Positions 26,342 to 34,557 of a stretch of DNA of 59,383 nucleotides are shown here, piece after piece. Origin of the DNA: Mycobacterium sp. 852002-51057_SCH5723018. Its GTDB lineage: Bacteria; Actinomycetota; Actinomycetes; Mycobacteriales; Mycobacteriaceae. How positions within the stretch are numbered: position 1 is the stretch's first letter; each line of letters begins with the position of its first letter. The translations under genes and the position numbers were made by a program. Under the pieces are notes generated by a model. It searched no databases. It had not been told where the DNA came from and saw only the letters and a program-made list of their open reading frames with translations. Where the stretch lies: positions 1 through 59,383 of the forward strand of contig NZ_LZIR01000086.1 of assembly GCF_001667035.1 (NCBI RefSeq), in the 5' to 3' direction.

Positions 26342-26827
26342 TCAGCTGCGCAATGCCGACAGCACCCGCTCCGGGTGGCGGCAGCTCACCAGCCAGTACG
26401 GCGTGGGGTCGTCCGGGTCATCGAGGACTACCAGAACCATGGGGCCGACCCACGCCCGATGCAGGACGAAGGCCGCCGGGTCGAGCTGTCGGCCCAGGGC
26501 CGCGGACTTTGCCGAACGCGCTATTTCGGCGGACCGGGCGACCACGTTGACCGGCAGATGCGCCTCCCCGGCCCACAGTTCCACCCCGCCCGGCGCGGCG
26601 GGGTCGGTGGTGACGCGGACTTCGACCCGGCCCAGCCACAACAGCGCCGCGGCCGCCACTACGAACAGCGTTGCGTACGGCAGCCAGTCGGGCAGGGAGC
26701 GGACCCCGAGGTTGACTTCGAAGGCGATCAGCGCCGCCAGCCCGAACGCCGGCGGCCACCACCACCACGGGACCCATAGTCGTTCGCGATATCGCACGCT
26801 GTGCGGCGCGATGCGCGTAGAAGACAC
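26342..26827 (-). CDS. DUF3093 membrane protein (Rv2698-like)
   Basis: 161 residues from GTG 26827. The N-terminus reads YRERLWVPWWWWPPAFGLAA and has two adjacent transmembrane helices (about residues 15-65). The soluble C-terminal half ends HRAWVGPMVLVVLDDPDDPT then PYWLVSCRHPERVL. This is the DUF3093 pattern; function unknown. The open frame extends to 27022 inside dut, but the chosen GTG sits 7 bases from a minus-strand -10 (TACCCT), indicating a leaderless message. Divergent from dut by 25 bases. Confidence 0.82.
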   Translation of the reverse strand: MSSTRIAPHSVRYRERLWVPWWWWPPAFGLAALIAFEVNLGVRSLPDWLPYATLFVVAAAALLWLGRVEVRVTTDPAAPGGVELWAGEAHLPVNVVARSAEIARSAKSAALGRQLDPAAFVLHRAWVGPMVLVVLDDPDDPTPYWLVSCRHPERVLSALRS

Positions 26828-26834
26828 GCGGTCA

Positions 26835-26844
26835 AGGGTAGTCT
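26835..26844. promoter_or_regulatory. Two-way -10 element between the DUF3093 gene and dut
   Basis: TAGTCT on the plus strand (26839-26844) and TACCCT on the minus strand (26840-26835) share the TA at 26839-26840. Each lies 7-8 bases from a GTG start codon. Both messages should therefore be leaderless and start from one shared A/T pair. Confidence 0.55.
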
Positions 26845-26852
26845 GTGGCCCC

Positions 26853-27329
26853 GTGTCAACCAGTCTGGCCTCTGAACTCAAAGTTGTCCGCCTCGACCCC
26901 GAACTCCCGCTGCCCAGCCGCGCCCATGACGGGGACGCCGGCGTCGATCTCTTCAGCGCCGAAGACGTCAAGCTGGACCCCGGCCGTCGCGCCCTGGTGC
27001 GGACGGGCGTGGCGGTCGCCATCCCGCACGGGATGGTCGGCCTGGTTCACCCGCGCTCGGGATTGGCTGCGCGCGTTGGGCTTTCGATCGTCAACAGTCC
27101 GGGAACCATCGACGCGGGCTACCGCGGCGAGATCAAGGTTGCGCTGATCAATCTCGACCCGGACGAGTCCATCATGGTGCACCGCGGCGACCGGATCGCC
27201 CAATTGCTGGTGCAGCGGGTGGAATTGGTGGAGCTGGTCGAGGTGTCGTCGTTCGACGAGGCCGGGCTGGCCGAGACATCCCGTGGCGACGGCGGTCACG
27301 GTTCCTCCGGAGGACATGCGAGTTTGTGA
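26853..27329 (+). CDS. dut: dUTP diphosphatase
   Basis: 158 residues from GTG 26853. All five dUTPase motifs are present: AHDGDAGVDLFSAED, PRSGLAAR, VNSPGTIDAGYRGEIKVALI, RGDRIAQLLVQRVE and the C-terminal glycine-rich SRGDGGHGSSGGHASL. The enzyme hydrolyses dUTP to dUMP and PPi, which keeps uracil out of DNA and supplies thymidylate synthesis. No ribosome-binding site is needed if the message is leaderless. The stop overlaps the ATG of the next gene (TGATG), so it is co-transcribed with the DUF3710 gene. Confidence 0.96.
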   Translation: MSTSLASELKVVRLDPELPLPSRAHDGDAGVDLFSAEDVKLDPGRRALVRTGVAVAIPHGMVGLVHPRSGLAARVGLSIVNSPGTIDAGYRGEIKVALINLDPDESIMVHRGDRIAQLLVQRVELVELVEVSSFDEAGLAETSRGDGGHGSSGGHASL

Positions 27330-28054
27330 TGGCATTAGGTAGACGCTCAGGCAAAGACGACATCGAGCAGACGGACCCCAAGGACGCCGAGGACGGCCCG
27401 GAAGATCTGGAAGAGCTCGAGGGCCCGTTCGACATCGACGACTTCGACGACCCCGCGGTCGCCGAGCTGGCCCGGCTGGATCTGGGCTCGGTGCTCATCC
27501 CGATGCCCGAGACCGGCCAGCTGCAGGTCGAACTGACCGAGACCGGCGTCCCCAGCGCGGTATGGGTGGTCACACCCAACGGCCGGTTCACGATCGCCGC
27601 GTACGCGGCGCCCAAGACCGCCGGCCTGTGGCGTGAGGTGGCCGGCGAGCTCGCCGAGTCGCTGCGCAAGGACTCGGCCAAGGTCAGCATCAAGGACGGG
27701 CCGTGGGGTCGCGAGGTGGTCGGCACCGCCTCCGGCGTGGTGCGTTTCATCGGCGTCGACGGCTACCGCTGGATGATCCGCTGCGTCATCAACGGCCCGC
27801 ACGAGACCATCGACGCGCTGGACCAGGAGGCGCGTGCGGCGCTGGCAGACACCGTGGTTCGCCGCGGTGACACGCCGCTGCCGGTGCGGACGCCGTTGCC
27901 CGTGCAGCTGCCCGAGCCGATGGCGGAACAGCTGCGGGCGGCCGCGGCCGCGCAGCAGGCCCAGGCCCAAGAGCAGCCCCCCGACGAGCCGGCCGCGCGC
28001 CGCAGCGCCGAGGGATCGGCGATGCAGCAGCTGCGGACGACGACCGGGGGATAG
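27329..28054 (+). CDS. DUF3710 protein (Rv2696c-like)
   Basis: 241 residues, start overlapping the dut stop by one base. The acidic N-terminus (residues 10-50) precedes the conserved block DLGSVLIPMPETGQLQVELT, then WVVTPNGRFTIAAYAAPKTA and VGTASGVVRFIGVDGYRWMI. The C-terminus is rich in Gln and Ala. Found only in actinobacteria; function unknown. It is translationally coupled to dut. Confidence 0.85.
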   Translation: MALGRRSGKDDIEQTDPKDAEDGPEDLEELEGPFDIDDFDDPAVAELARLDLGSVLIPMPETGQLQVELTETGVPSAVWVVTPNGRFTIAAYAAPKTAGLWREVAGELAESLRKDSAKVSIKDGPWGREVVGTASGVVRFIGVDGYRWMIRCVINGPHETIDALDQEARAALADTVVRRGDTPLPVRTPLPVQLPEPMAEQLRAAAAAQQAQAQEQPPDEPAARRSAEGSAMQQLRTTTGG

Positions 28055-28058
28055 CTGC

Positions 28059-28760
28059 CTATTCGATGTCGGCCAGGGCCGCCAGGCAGGCCGCGCCCAG
28101 CGCGGCGGTGTCGGCGCCCATCTGATCCAGCGTGACGGTCCGAAGCGCCGCGCGCGGGGCGGCGGCCACCCAGTCGACGGCCACCTGCAGCGGGTGGATC
28201 GGATCGTCGACGGCGGCGGCCACCGCCAGAGGTGCGGACAGCCGGGCCAGGTCGGCGCAACTCGGCGCGACATAGGCCGCCGCCTCCTCCATGGCGTCGG
28301 GCAATTGCGGCCACTGGGCGCGCCAGGACCGGGTCAGCTCGTCGGCCAGCCACGGCGGGCTGGACGCCCGCATCTGGGTGGTTGTCAGCGCCAACCCGTC
28401 GGCGCGCAACCGGGATGCCGAGTACCGCGCCGCCTGGGCCGCGGGCGCGGCCTCGGGGGCGCCGGCCCAGGCCGGCAGAGCCGCCAAGACGGCGATCGCG
28501 CGATCGGGACGTTCCAGCGCCCAGGCGGTCGCCACCGCGCCGCCGATCGAGACGCCGCCGACGGCGATCGCCCCGTGACGCGCGGCCTCATCCAAGGCGG
28601 ACAGGTAGCCGTCGATCAACCGATCCGGCTCCGGCGGCGGCGCGAGCAGCAACGCGCCCGCCTCGGCCAACGGGCCGGAAAACGCCCGGTGAACGTAGTC
28701 GTGGTCGGAGCCGGTGCCCGGCAACAACACCGTCGTGACACCGCGCAGATCGACAGCCAC
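28059..28760 (-). CDS. Alpha/beta hydrolase-like protein (Rv2695-like)
   Basis: 233 residues. The N-terminal VTTVLLPGTGSDHDYVHRAF stands for the oxyanion segment, and the nucleophile elbow is GGVSIGGAVATAWAL. A possible acid residue is in AAAVDDPIHPLQVAV. I do not see a clear catalytic histidine near the C-terminus, which ends LDQMGADTAALGAACLAALA. It may be inactive, or the histidine may come from another place. Convergent with the DUF3710 gene and divergent from the OB-fold gene. Confidence 0.78.
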   Translation of the reverse strand: MAVDLRGVTTVLLPGTGSDHDYVHRAFSGPLAEAGALLLAPPPEPDRLIDGYLSALDEAARHGAIAVGGVSIGGAVATAWALERPDRAIAVLAALPAWAGAPEAAPAAQAARYSASRLRADGLALTTTQMRASSPPWLADELTRSWRAQWPQLPDAMEEAAAYVAPSCADLARLSAPLAVAAAVDDPIHPLQVAVDWVAAAPRAALRTVTLDQMGADTAALGAACLAALADIE

Positions 28761-28897
28761 CCCTCGATATTGCCCGGCCGTCTGGCCCGCTCCAACATCA
28801 AGTTTGGTTCGGTTGGCGCCGGGGAACCAAGAGGTCTACGGTGTCCGTTGGCATAGATGGAAGCGTCGAAGCTTTACCACTATTTTCAGGAGCGGCC

Positions 28898-29266
28898 ATG
28901 GGGGCCCAAGGTTATCTACGCCGGCTCACCCGTCGGTTGACGGAGGATCCGGAGCAACGTGACTCCGAAGAATTGACCGACGAAATCGCAACCGCCGGCG
29001 CGCAGCGCGCGATCGATTGCGAGCGCGGCCAGGAGGTCATGATGGTCGGCACCCTGCGCAGCGTCGAGACGAATGGCAAGGGTTGTTCCGGCGGCGTGCG
29101 CGCCGAGTTGTTCGACGGCACCGACACCGTCACCCTGGTCTGGTTGGGGCAGCGCCGCATCCCGGGCATCGACTCGGGCCGCACCCTGCGGGTGCGGGGC
29201 CGGATGGGCAAGCTGGAGAACGGCACCAAGGCCATCTACAACCCGCACTACGAAATTCAGCGGTGA
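28898..29266 (+). CDS. OB-fold nucleic acid-binding protein (Rv2694c-like)
   Basis: 122 residues from ATG 28898, matching the M. tuberculosis length as I remember it. The OB-fold segment is EVMMVGTLRSVETNGKGCSG, then RAELFDGTDTVTLVWLGQRR and LRVRGRMGKLENGTKAIYNP. The N-terminus is charged and helical. A role in binding nucleic acid is likely from the fold; the target is unknown. The open frame extends to 28841. The stop overlaps the next gene start (GTGA), so the two are coupled. Confidence 0.82.
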   Translation: MGAQGYLRRLTRRLTEDPEQRDSEELTDEIATAGAQRAIDCERGQEVMMVGTLRSVETNGKGCSGGVRAELFDGTDTVTLVWLGQRRIPGIDSGRTLRVRGRMGKLENGTKAIYNPHYEIQR

Positions 29267-29916
29267 CGCCGCCGAGCAACACCGGCAACCGCATCAGCCC
29301 CGATCGCCTGCTCGAGCAGATGGGCGGGGTCAGCGGTGTCGTCTATTCCTCGCTGCCGGTGGTGGTTTTCGTGGCGGTTTCCGGCTTGGCGGGGTTGATG
29401 CCCGCGATCGGGGCCGCGCTGGGCGTCGCCACGCTGGTCCTGGTGTGGCGGCTGATCCGGCGGGACTCCACGCAGCCGGCGGTATCCGGTTTCATCGGGG
29501 TCGCCGTGTGCGCGGTGATCGCCTACGTCGTCGGGCAGTCCAAGGGCTACTTCCTGCTCGGCATCTGGATGTCGCTGCTATGGGCGATCGTCTTCGCCGT
29601 GTCGGTCCTGATCCGCCGCCCGCTGGTGGGCCACCTGTGGAGCTGGGCCAGCGGGCGTGACCGTGCCTGGCGCGACGTGCCGCGTGCCGTCTACGCGTTC
29701 GACATCGCATCGGTGTGCTGGACGCTGGTCTTCGGCGCCCGTTTCGTGGTCCAGCGGCTGCTCTACGACGCCGACCAGACCGGGTGGCTCGGGGTCGCGC
29801 GGATCGGGATGGGGTGGCCGCTGACTCTGCTGGCCGCGCTGGCGACCTATGCGGCCATCAAGGCCGCCCAGCGCGCCATGCCCGCAGCCGAGGAAGCCGA
29901 CGCCGACCCCGTCTAA
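29263..29916 (+). CDS. DUF3159 membrane protein (Rv2693c-like)
   Basis: 217 residues from GTG 29263, overlapping the upstream stop by 4 bases. About five or six hydrophobic segments: VVYSSLPVVVFVAVSGLAGL, IGAALGVATLVLVWRLI, GFIGVAVCAVIAYVVGQ, YFLLGIWMSLLWAIVFAVSV and the last helix near residue 190. The DUF3159 family is conserved in actinobacteria, function unknown. The 3' end overlaps the 3' end of ceoC by 4 bases (convergent). Confidence 0.85.
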   Translation: MTPPSNTGNRISPDRLLEQMGGVSGVVYSSLPVVVFVAVSGLAGLMPAIGAALGVATLVLVWRLIRRDSTQPAVSGFIGVAVCAVIAYVVGQSKGYFLLGIWMSLLWAIVFAVSVLIRRPLVGHLWSWASGRDRAWRDVPRAVYAFDIASVCWTLVFGARFVVQRLLYDADQTGWLGVARIGMGWPLTLLAALATYAAIKAAQRAMPAAEEADADPV

Positions 29917-30587
29917 CTGCTTGGCTCGGTCGCCGGCAGCAGCAGCTTGCTCAGCTCCTCTTCGACCTCGGTGACCGCGACGAACAGCAGCTCGTCGCCG
30001 CCCTCGAGCGGCTCGTCGGCTTCGGGCACAATGACCCGGGGCCCGCGCAGGATCGTCACCAGCACGGCGTCCCGGGGCAGCTGCAGTCGGCGCACCGGCT
30101 TGCCGCCCCACGGCGTGTCGTCGGGCAGCGTGATCTCGACCAGGTTGGCCTGGCCGCGTCGGAATTCCATGAGCCGCACCAGATCACCAACGGCGACGGC
30201 CTCCTCGATCAGCGACGCCAGCATGCGGGGTGTGGACACCGCCACGTCGACACCCCAGGCGTCGGTGAACAGCCATTCGTTGCGGGGATCGTTGACCCGG
30301 GCCACCACCCGCGGCACCGCGAACTCGGTCTTGGCCAGCAGGCTGAGCACCACGTTGACCTTGTCGTCGCCGGTCGCGGCGACCACCACGTCGAAGTCCT
30401 CGAGGTGCACCGACTGCAGCAGGCTCAGTTCGCAGGCATCGCCCAGCCGCCAGTGCGCGGCCGGGATGGCGTCGACGTCGACGTGCTCGGGGTTGCGCTC
30501 GATCAGCGTCACATCGTGGTTGTTGGCGACGAGTTCCCGGGTGACCGAGCGGCCGACCGCGCCCGCGCCAGCTACCGCTACTTTCAT
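29913..30587 (-). CDS. ceoC: TrkA-type potassium regulatory protein CeoC
   Basis: 224 residues. N-terminal RCK/TrkA-N domain with NAD-binding motif MKVAVAGAGAVGRSVTRELV and VTLIERNPEH. The middle reads LEDFDVVVAATGDDKVNVVL. A C-terminal TrkA-C-like domain begins around residue 135. Such proteins gate potassium channels or transporters in response to nucleotide binding. Its start overlaps the end of ceoB by 4 bases, so the two are co-translated. Both lie divergent from a KimA-like potassium importer. No TrkH/TrkG channel gene is in the window. Confidence 0.9.
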   Translation of the reverse strand: MKVAVAGAGAVGRSVTRELVANNHDVTLIERNPEHVDVDAIPAAHWRLGDACELSLLQSVHLEDFDVVVAATGDDKVNVVLSLLAKTEFAVPRVVARVNDPRNEWLFTDAWGVDVAVSTPRMLASLIEEAVAVGDLVRLMEFRRGQANLVEITLPDDTPWGGKPVRRLQLPRDAVLVTILRGPRVIVPEADEPLEGGDELLFVAVTEVEEELSKLLLPATEPSS

Positions 30588-31255
30588 TTCTCCAGATCCT
30601 CACTCGGCGGCAACGCCGCGATGGCCACCGCTTCGGCGGCGCGGCCGGAAATCGCCGCGAGGTAAACCTGATCGCCGGCCTGGATGACGGTCTTCGGTCC
30701 GGGCAACACACCGGTGCCGAACCTGATCAAAAACGCCACCCGTGCGCCCGTGGCCTGCTCGAGCTCGGTGGCCCGATGGCCGACCCAGTCCTCGTGCAGG
30801 TCGACCTCGACCACGGCGACGGTGCCGGTCGGATCGCGCCATTTGGCGGTCTCGCTTTCCCGGGTCAGCGCGTTGAGCAGGCGATCCGTGGTCCAGGGCA
30901 CTGTGGCGATCGTGGGAATGCCCAGGCGTTCGTAGACCTCCGCGCGCTTGGCGTCGTAGATCCGCGCGACGACGCGCTGGACGCCGAACGTCTCCCGGGC
31001 CAGCCGGGCCGAGATGATGTTGGAGTTGTCGCCGGAGGACACCGCCGCGAAGGCTTCGGCTTCCTCGATGCCGGCCCTCAGCAGCACGTCTCGGTCGAAT
31101 CCCTGGCCCAGCACCCGCTCGCCCGCGAATTCCGGGCTGAGCCGGTTGAACGCGGTGCTATCGCGGTCGATGACCGCCACCTCATGCCCGATGCGGGACA
31201 GCCCGTCGGCCAACGACGAGCCCACCCGCCCGCAACCCATCACAACCACCCGCAC
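30584..31255 (-). CDS. ceoB: TrkA-type potassium regulatory protein CeoB
   Basis: 223 residues from GTG 31255. The NAD-binding motif VVVMGCGRVGSSLADGLSRI is followed by EVAVIDRDSTAFNRL and AFAAVSSGDNSNIISARLAR. A TrkA-C-like domain makes up the last third. The open frame continues to 31294 without homology. It is the upstream member of the ceoB-ceoC pair. The 126 bases between its start and the KimA-like gene must contain promoters for both directions. Confidence 0.9.
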   Translation of the reverse strand: MRVVVMGCGRVGSSLADGLSRIGHEVAVIDRDSTAFNRLSPEFAGERVLGQGFDRDVLLRAGIEEAEAFAAVSSGDNSNIISARLARETFGVQRVVARIYDAKRAEVYERLGIPTIATVPWTTDRLLNALTRESETAKWRDPTGTVAVVEVDLHEDWVGHRATELEQATGARVAFLIRFGTGVLPGPKTVIQAGDQVYLAAISGRAAEAVAIAALPPSEDLEK

Positions 31256-31381
31256 TTGAGGTCCTCTCGGCTGCGTCCTGCGCTGAATCGGCAACCTCGG
31301 TTGTCAACCGATTTTGGGCCGTCCGGAACATTCTCGCCTACGGAACGCTATCAAGCCCGGGTGGGCTTACTCTTGGCTCTC

Positions 31382-33376
31382 GTGTCCAAATTTTCAACCG
31401 CCGCGCGTCGGTTGGTGATCGGTCAGCCGTTTCGCAGCGATCGGCTGAGTCACACGCTGCTGCCCAAGCGGATCGCCTTGCCGGTGTTCGCCTCCGATGC
31501 GCTGTCGTCGGTGGCTTACGCACCCGAGGAGATCTTCCTCATGCTGTCGGTGGCCGGGGTGGCCGCCTACGCGTTGACGCCGTGGATCGGGCTTGCGGTG
31601 GCCGCGGTGATGTTGGTCGTGGTGGCCAGCTACCGGCAGAACGTGCACGCCTACCCGTCGGGCGGCGGCGACTTCGAGGTGGTCACCACCAACCTCGGCG
31701 ACACCGCCGGCCTCGTGGTCGCCAGTGCTTTGATGGTGGATTACGTTCTCACCGTTGCCGTCTCGACCGCCTCGGCGATGTCGAACATCGGCTCGGCGAT
31801 CCCGCTCGTCGCGCAGAACAAGGTGTGGTTCTGTGTCGCCGCGATCCTGTTGGTGATGGCCTTGAACCTGCGCGGCGTCCGCGAGTCGGGGGTGGCGTTC
31901 GCGGTGCCGACGTACGCGTTCATCTTCGGGGTCCTGGTCATGATCGGCTGGGGCCTCTTCCGCATCTTCGTGCTCGGCAATCCGCTGCGCGCGGAATCCG
32001 CCGGATTCGAGATGCACGCCGAACACGGCCCGGTCATCGGTTTCGCGCTGGCGTTCCTGGTGGCCCGCTCGTTCTCGTCCGGATGCGCGGCGCTGACCGG
32101 TGTGGAAGCCATCAGTAACGGCGTGCCGGCGTTCGAGAAACCCAAGTCGCGCAACGCCGCAACGACGCTGCTGTGGCTGGGCGGTATCGCGGTGACCCTG
32201 CTGATGGGCATCATCGTGCTGGCCGAGAAGATCGGGGTAAAGCTCGTCGAGGATCCCGCCACGCAGCTGTCCGGGGCCCCGCCGGGCTACTACCAGAAGA
32301 CTCTCGTCACGCAGCTGGCCGAGACGGTGTTCGGCAGCTTCCACATCGGCTTCCTGCTGATCGCCACGGTCACCGCCCTGATCCTGGTGCTGGCCGCCAA
32401 CACCGCCTTCAACGGATTCCCGGTGCTGGGCTCGGTGCTGGCGCAGCACAGTTACCTGCCGCGCCAATTGCACACGCGCGGAGACCGATTGGCGTTCTCC
32501 AACGGCATCCTGTTCCTGTCGGTGGCGGCCCTGTTGGCGATCATCGCGTTCCGCGCCGAGGTCACCGCCCTGATCCAGCTCTACATCGTCGGCGTGTTCA
32601 TTTCGTTCACCCTCAGCCAAATCGGGATGGTCCGGCACTGGACCCGGCTGCTGCGCAGCGAGACCAATCCCCGGGTCCGGCGCAAGATGATGCGCTCGCG
32701 CGTGGTCAATACGGTCGGGTTGCTGTCCACCGGCGCGGTGTTGCTCGTCGTCCTGGTCACCAAGTTCGTGGCCGGCGCGTGGATCGCCCTGTTCGCGATG
32801 AGCGCGCTGTTCATCCTCATGAAGATGATCCACCGGCACTACGGCACCGTCAGCCAGGAGCTCGAGGAGCAAGAGGCCACCCAGCATGACATGGTGCTGC
32901 CGAGCCGCAATCACGCCCTGGTACTGGTGTCGAAATTGCACCTGCCGACCCTGCGCGCGCTGGCCTACGCGCGTGCCACCCGTCCCGATGCGCTCGAGGC
33001 CCTCACGGTCAGCGTCGACGACGCGGAAACCCGCGAGCTGGTGCACAAGTGGGAGGAAAGCGACATCAGCGTGCCGCTGAAGGTCGTCGCCTCGCCATAC
33101 CGCGAAATCACCCGTCCCATACTCGATTACGTCAAGCGGGTCAGCAAGGAGTCGCCGCGCACCGTGGTGACGGTGTTCATCCCCGAATATGTGGTGGGCC
33201 ATTGGTGGGAGCAGGTGCTGCACAACCAAAGCGCGCTGCGGCTCAAGGGTCGCCTGCTGTTCATGCCCAACGTGATGGTGACTTCCGTTCCCTGGCAACT
33301 GAGTTCGTCGGAGCGGCTCAAGACGTTCCAACCGCACGCGGCGCCCGGCGACGCCCGGCGCGGAATCTTCGATTGA
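31382..33376 (+). CDS. APC superfamily transporter of the KimA potassium importer type
   Basis: 664 residues, GTG start at 31382. About twelve transmembrane helices in the first 480 residues and a soluble C-terminal domain. It matches Bacillus KimA along its length as I recall that sequence: FASDALSSVAYAPEEIF, ASYRQNVHAYPSGGGDFEVV, LMVDYVLTVAVS, FSSGCAALTGVEAISNGVPA, LVLAANTAFNGFPVLGSVLA and the C-terminal VLHNQSALRLKGRLL. Asp39, Tyr46, Asp120, Tyr121, Ser128 and Thr239 line up with residues reported to bind K+ in KimA. So it is probably a K+/H+ symporter. Corresponds to Rv2690c. Divergent from ceoB and ceoC. Confidence 0.85.
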   Translation: MSKFSTAARRLVIGQPFRSDRLSHTLLPKRIALPVFASDALSSVAYAPEEIFLMLSVAGVAAYALTPWIGLAVAAVMLVVVASYRQNVHAYPSGGGDFEVVTTNLGDTAGLVVASALMVDYVLTVAVSTASAMSNIGSAIPLVAQNKVWFCVAAILLVMALNLRGVRESGVAFAVPTYAFIFGVLVMIGWGLFRIFVLGNPLRAESAGFEMHAEHGPVIGFALAFLVARSFSSGCAALTGVEAISNGVPAFEKPKSRNAATTLLWLGGIAVTLLMGIIVLAEKIGVKLVEDPATQLSGAPPGYYQKTLVTQLAETVFGSFHIGFLLIATVTALILVLAANTAFNGFPVLGSVLAQHSYLPRQLHTRGDRLAFSNGILFLSVAALLAIIAFRAEVTALIQLYIVGVFISFTLSQIGMVRHWTRLLRSETNPRVRRKMMRSRVVNTVGLLSTGAVLLVVLVTKFVAGAWIALFAMSALFILMKMIHRHYGTVSQELEEQEATQHDMVLPSRNHALVLVSKLHLPTLRALAYARATRPDALEALTVSVDDAETRELVHKWEESDISVPLKVVASPYREITRPILDYVKRVSKESPRTVVTVFIPEYVVGHWWEQVLHNQSALRLKGRLLFMPNVMVTSVPWQLSSSERLKTFQPHAAPGDARRGIFD

Positions 33377-34554
33377 CCACCGACCTGACGCTGGTCACCG
33401 GCGCCCCCGCCAACGGGGGCAGCTGCGTGGCGCACCACGAGGGCCGGGTCGTGTTCGTCCGCTACGCGCTGCCCGGCGAGCGGGTCCGGGTGCGCGTCAC
33501 CGCCGACCGCGGGTCCTATTGGCACGCAGAGGTTCTCGAGGTGATCAAGCCGTCCGGCGACCGCGTCGCGTCGCTGTGCCCGATCGCCGGGGTGGACGGT
33601 GCCGGGTGCTGCGATCTGGCGTTCGCCGCCCCGGAGGCGGCCCGGGCGCTCAAGGCCGAGGTGGTGTCCAACCAGTTGCAGCGGCTGGGCGGGCACCACT
33701 GGAGCGGCGCGGCCGACCCGCTCTCGGCTTCCGGTCCCACCGGTTGGCGCACCCGCGTCCGGCTGGACGTGGGCGCGGACCGTCGCCCGGGTTTTCACCG
33801 CTACCACAGCGACGAGCTGGTGACCGACCTACGCTGCGCGCAGCTTCCGGCCGGAATGCTGGACGGGCTGGCCGAGACCGACTGGCCGCCGGGCGCCCAG
33901 CTCCATGTGGCCGTCGACGACGAGGGGGAGCGCCACGTGGTGCGCACCCTGCGGCAGGGCAAGCGGACCACGACGACCGTGGTGGAGGGCAGCTACGAGG
34001 CGGTGCAGCGGGTGGGCGCGCGCAGCTGGCGGGTGCCGGTCACGGCGTTTTGGCAGGCGCACCGGGACGCGGTCGCCGTCTACAGCGGCCTGGTCGCCGA
34101 CTGGGCGCGACCCGACGCCGGCATGACGGTCTGGGATCTCTACGGCGGCGCAGGGGTTTTCGCCGCCCCGCTCGCCGAGGCGGTCGGGGAGTCGGGACGG
34201 GTGTTGAGCGTCGACACGTCGCGAACGTCGACGCGGGCCGCCCGTGCCGCGCTCGCCGATCTGCCCCAGGTCGAGATCGTCACCGATTCGGTCCGGCGGG
34301 CGCTGTCGGCGCAACGCAGCCGCGCCGACGTCGCGGTGCTGGACCCGCCCCGGGCGGGCGCCGGGCGCGACGTCATCGACCGGCTGGCCGCCGCGGGGGT
34401 CCGGCGCGTGGTCCATATCGGCTGCGAGGCAGCGTCTTTCGCGCGCGACATCGGCATCTACCGCGATCATGGCTACGCCGTCGAGGAGATCAAGGTGTTC
34501 GACGCGTTCCCCCTGACCCACCACACCGAATGCGTGGCGCTGCTGGTCTGCTAG
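33373..34554 (+). CDS. TrmA/RumA-type RNA (uracil-5) methyltransferase-like protein (Rv2689c-like)
   Basis: 393 residues from TTG 33373, which overlaps the preceding stop (TTGA). An N-terminal TRAM-like region is followed by LCPIAGVDGAGCCDLAF, a cysteine group that may hold a cluster. The C-terminal methyltransferase has WDLYGGAGVFAAPLAEAVGE, DPPRAGAGRDVIDRLA, the catalytic Cys in HIGCEAASFARDI and the Glu in HHTECVALLVC. These residues are those of 5-methyluridine methyltransferases acting on tRNA or rRNA. Coupled to the upstream permease. Confidence 0.88.
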   Translation: MTTDLTLVTGAPANGGSCVAHHEGRVVFVRYALPGERVRVRVTADRGSYWHAEVLEVIKPSGDRVASLCPIAGVDGAGCCDLAFAAPEAARALKAEVVSNQLQRLGGHHWSGAADPLSASGPTGWRTRVRLDVGADRRPGFHRYHSDELVTDLRCAQLPAGMLDGLAETDWPPGAQLHVAVDDEGERHVVRTLRQGKRTTTTVVEGSYEAVQRVGARSWRVPVTAFWQAHRDAVAVYSGLVADWARPDAGMTVWDLYGGAGVFAAPLAEAVGESGRVLSVDTSRTSTRAARAALADLPQVEIVTDSVRRALSAQRSRADVAVLDPPRAGAGRDVIDRLAAAGVRRVVHIGCEAASFARDIGIYRDHGYAVEEIKVFDAFPLTHHTECVALLVC

Positions 34555-34557
34555 GGC

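Noticed and set aside
31394..33337. 647-codon minus-strand open frame
   Set aside because: It is antisense to the KimA-like permease, whose motifs are clear. The minus frame is low-complexity with many His, Gln and Arg residues.
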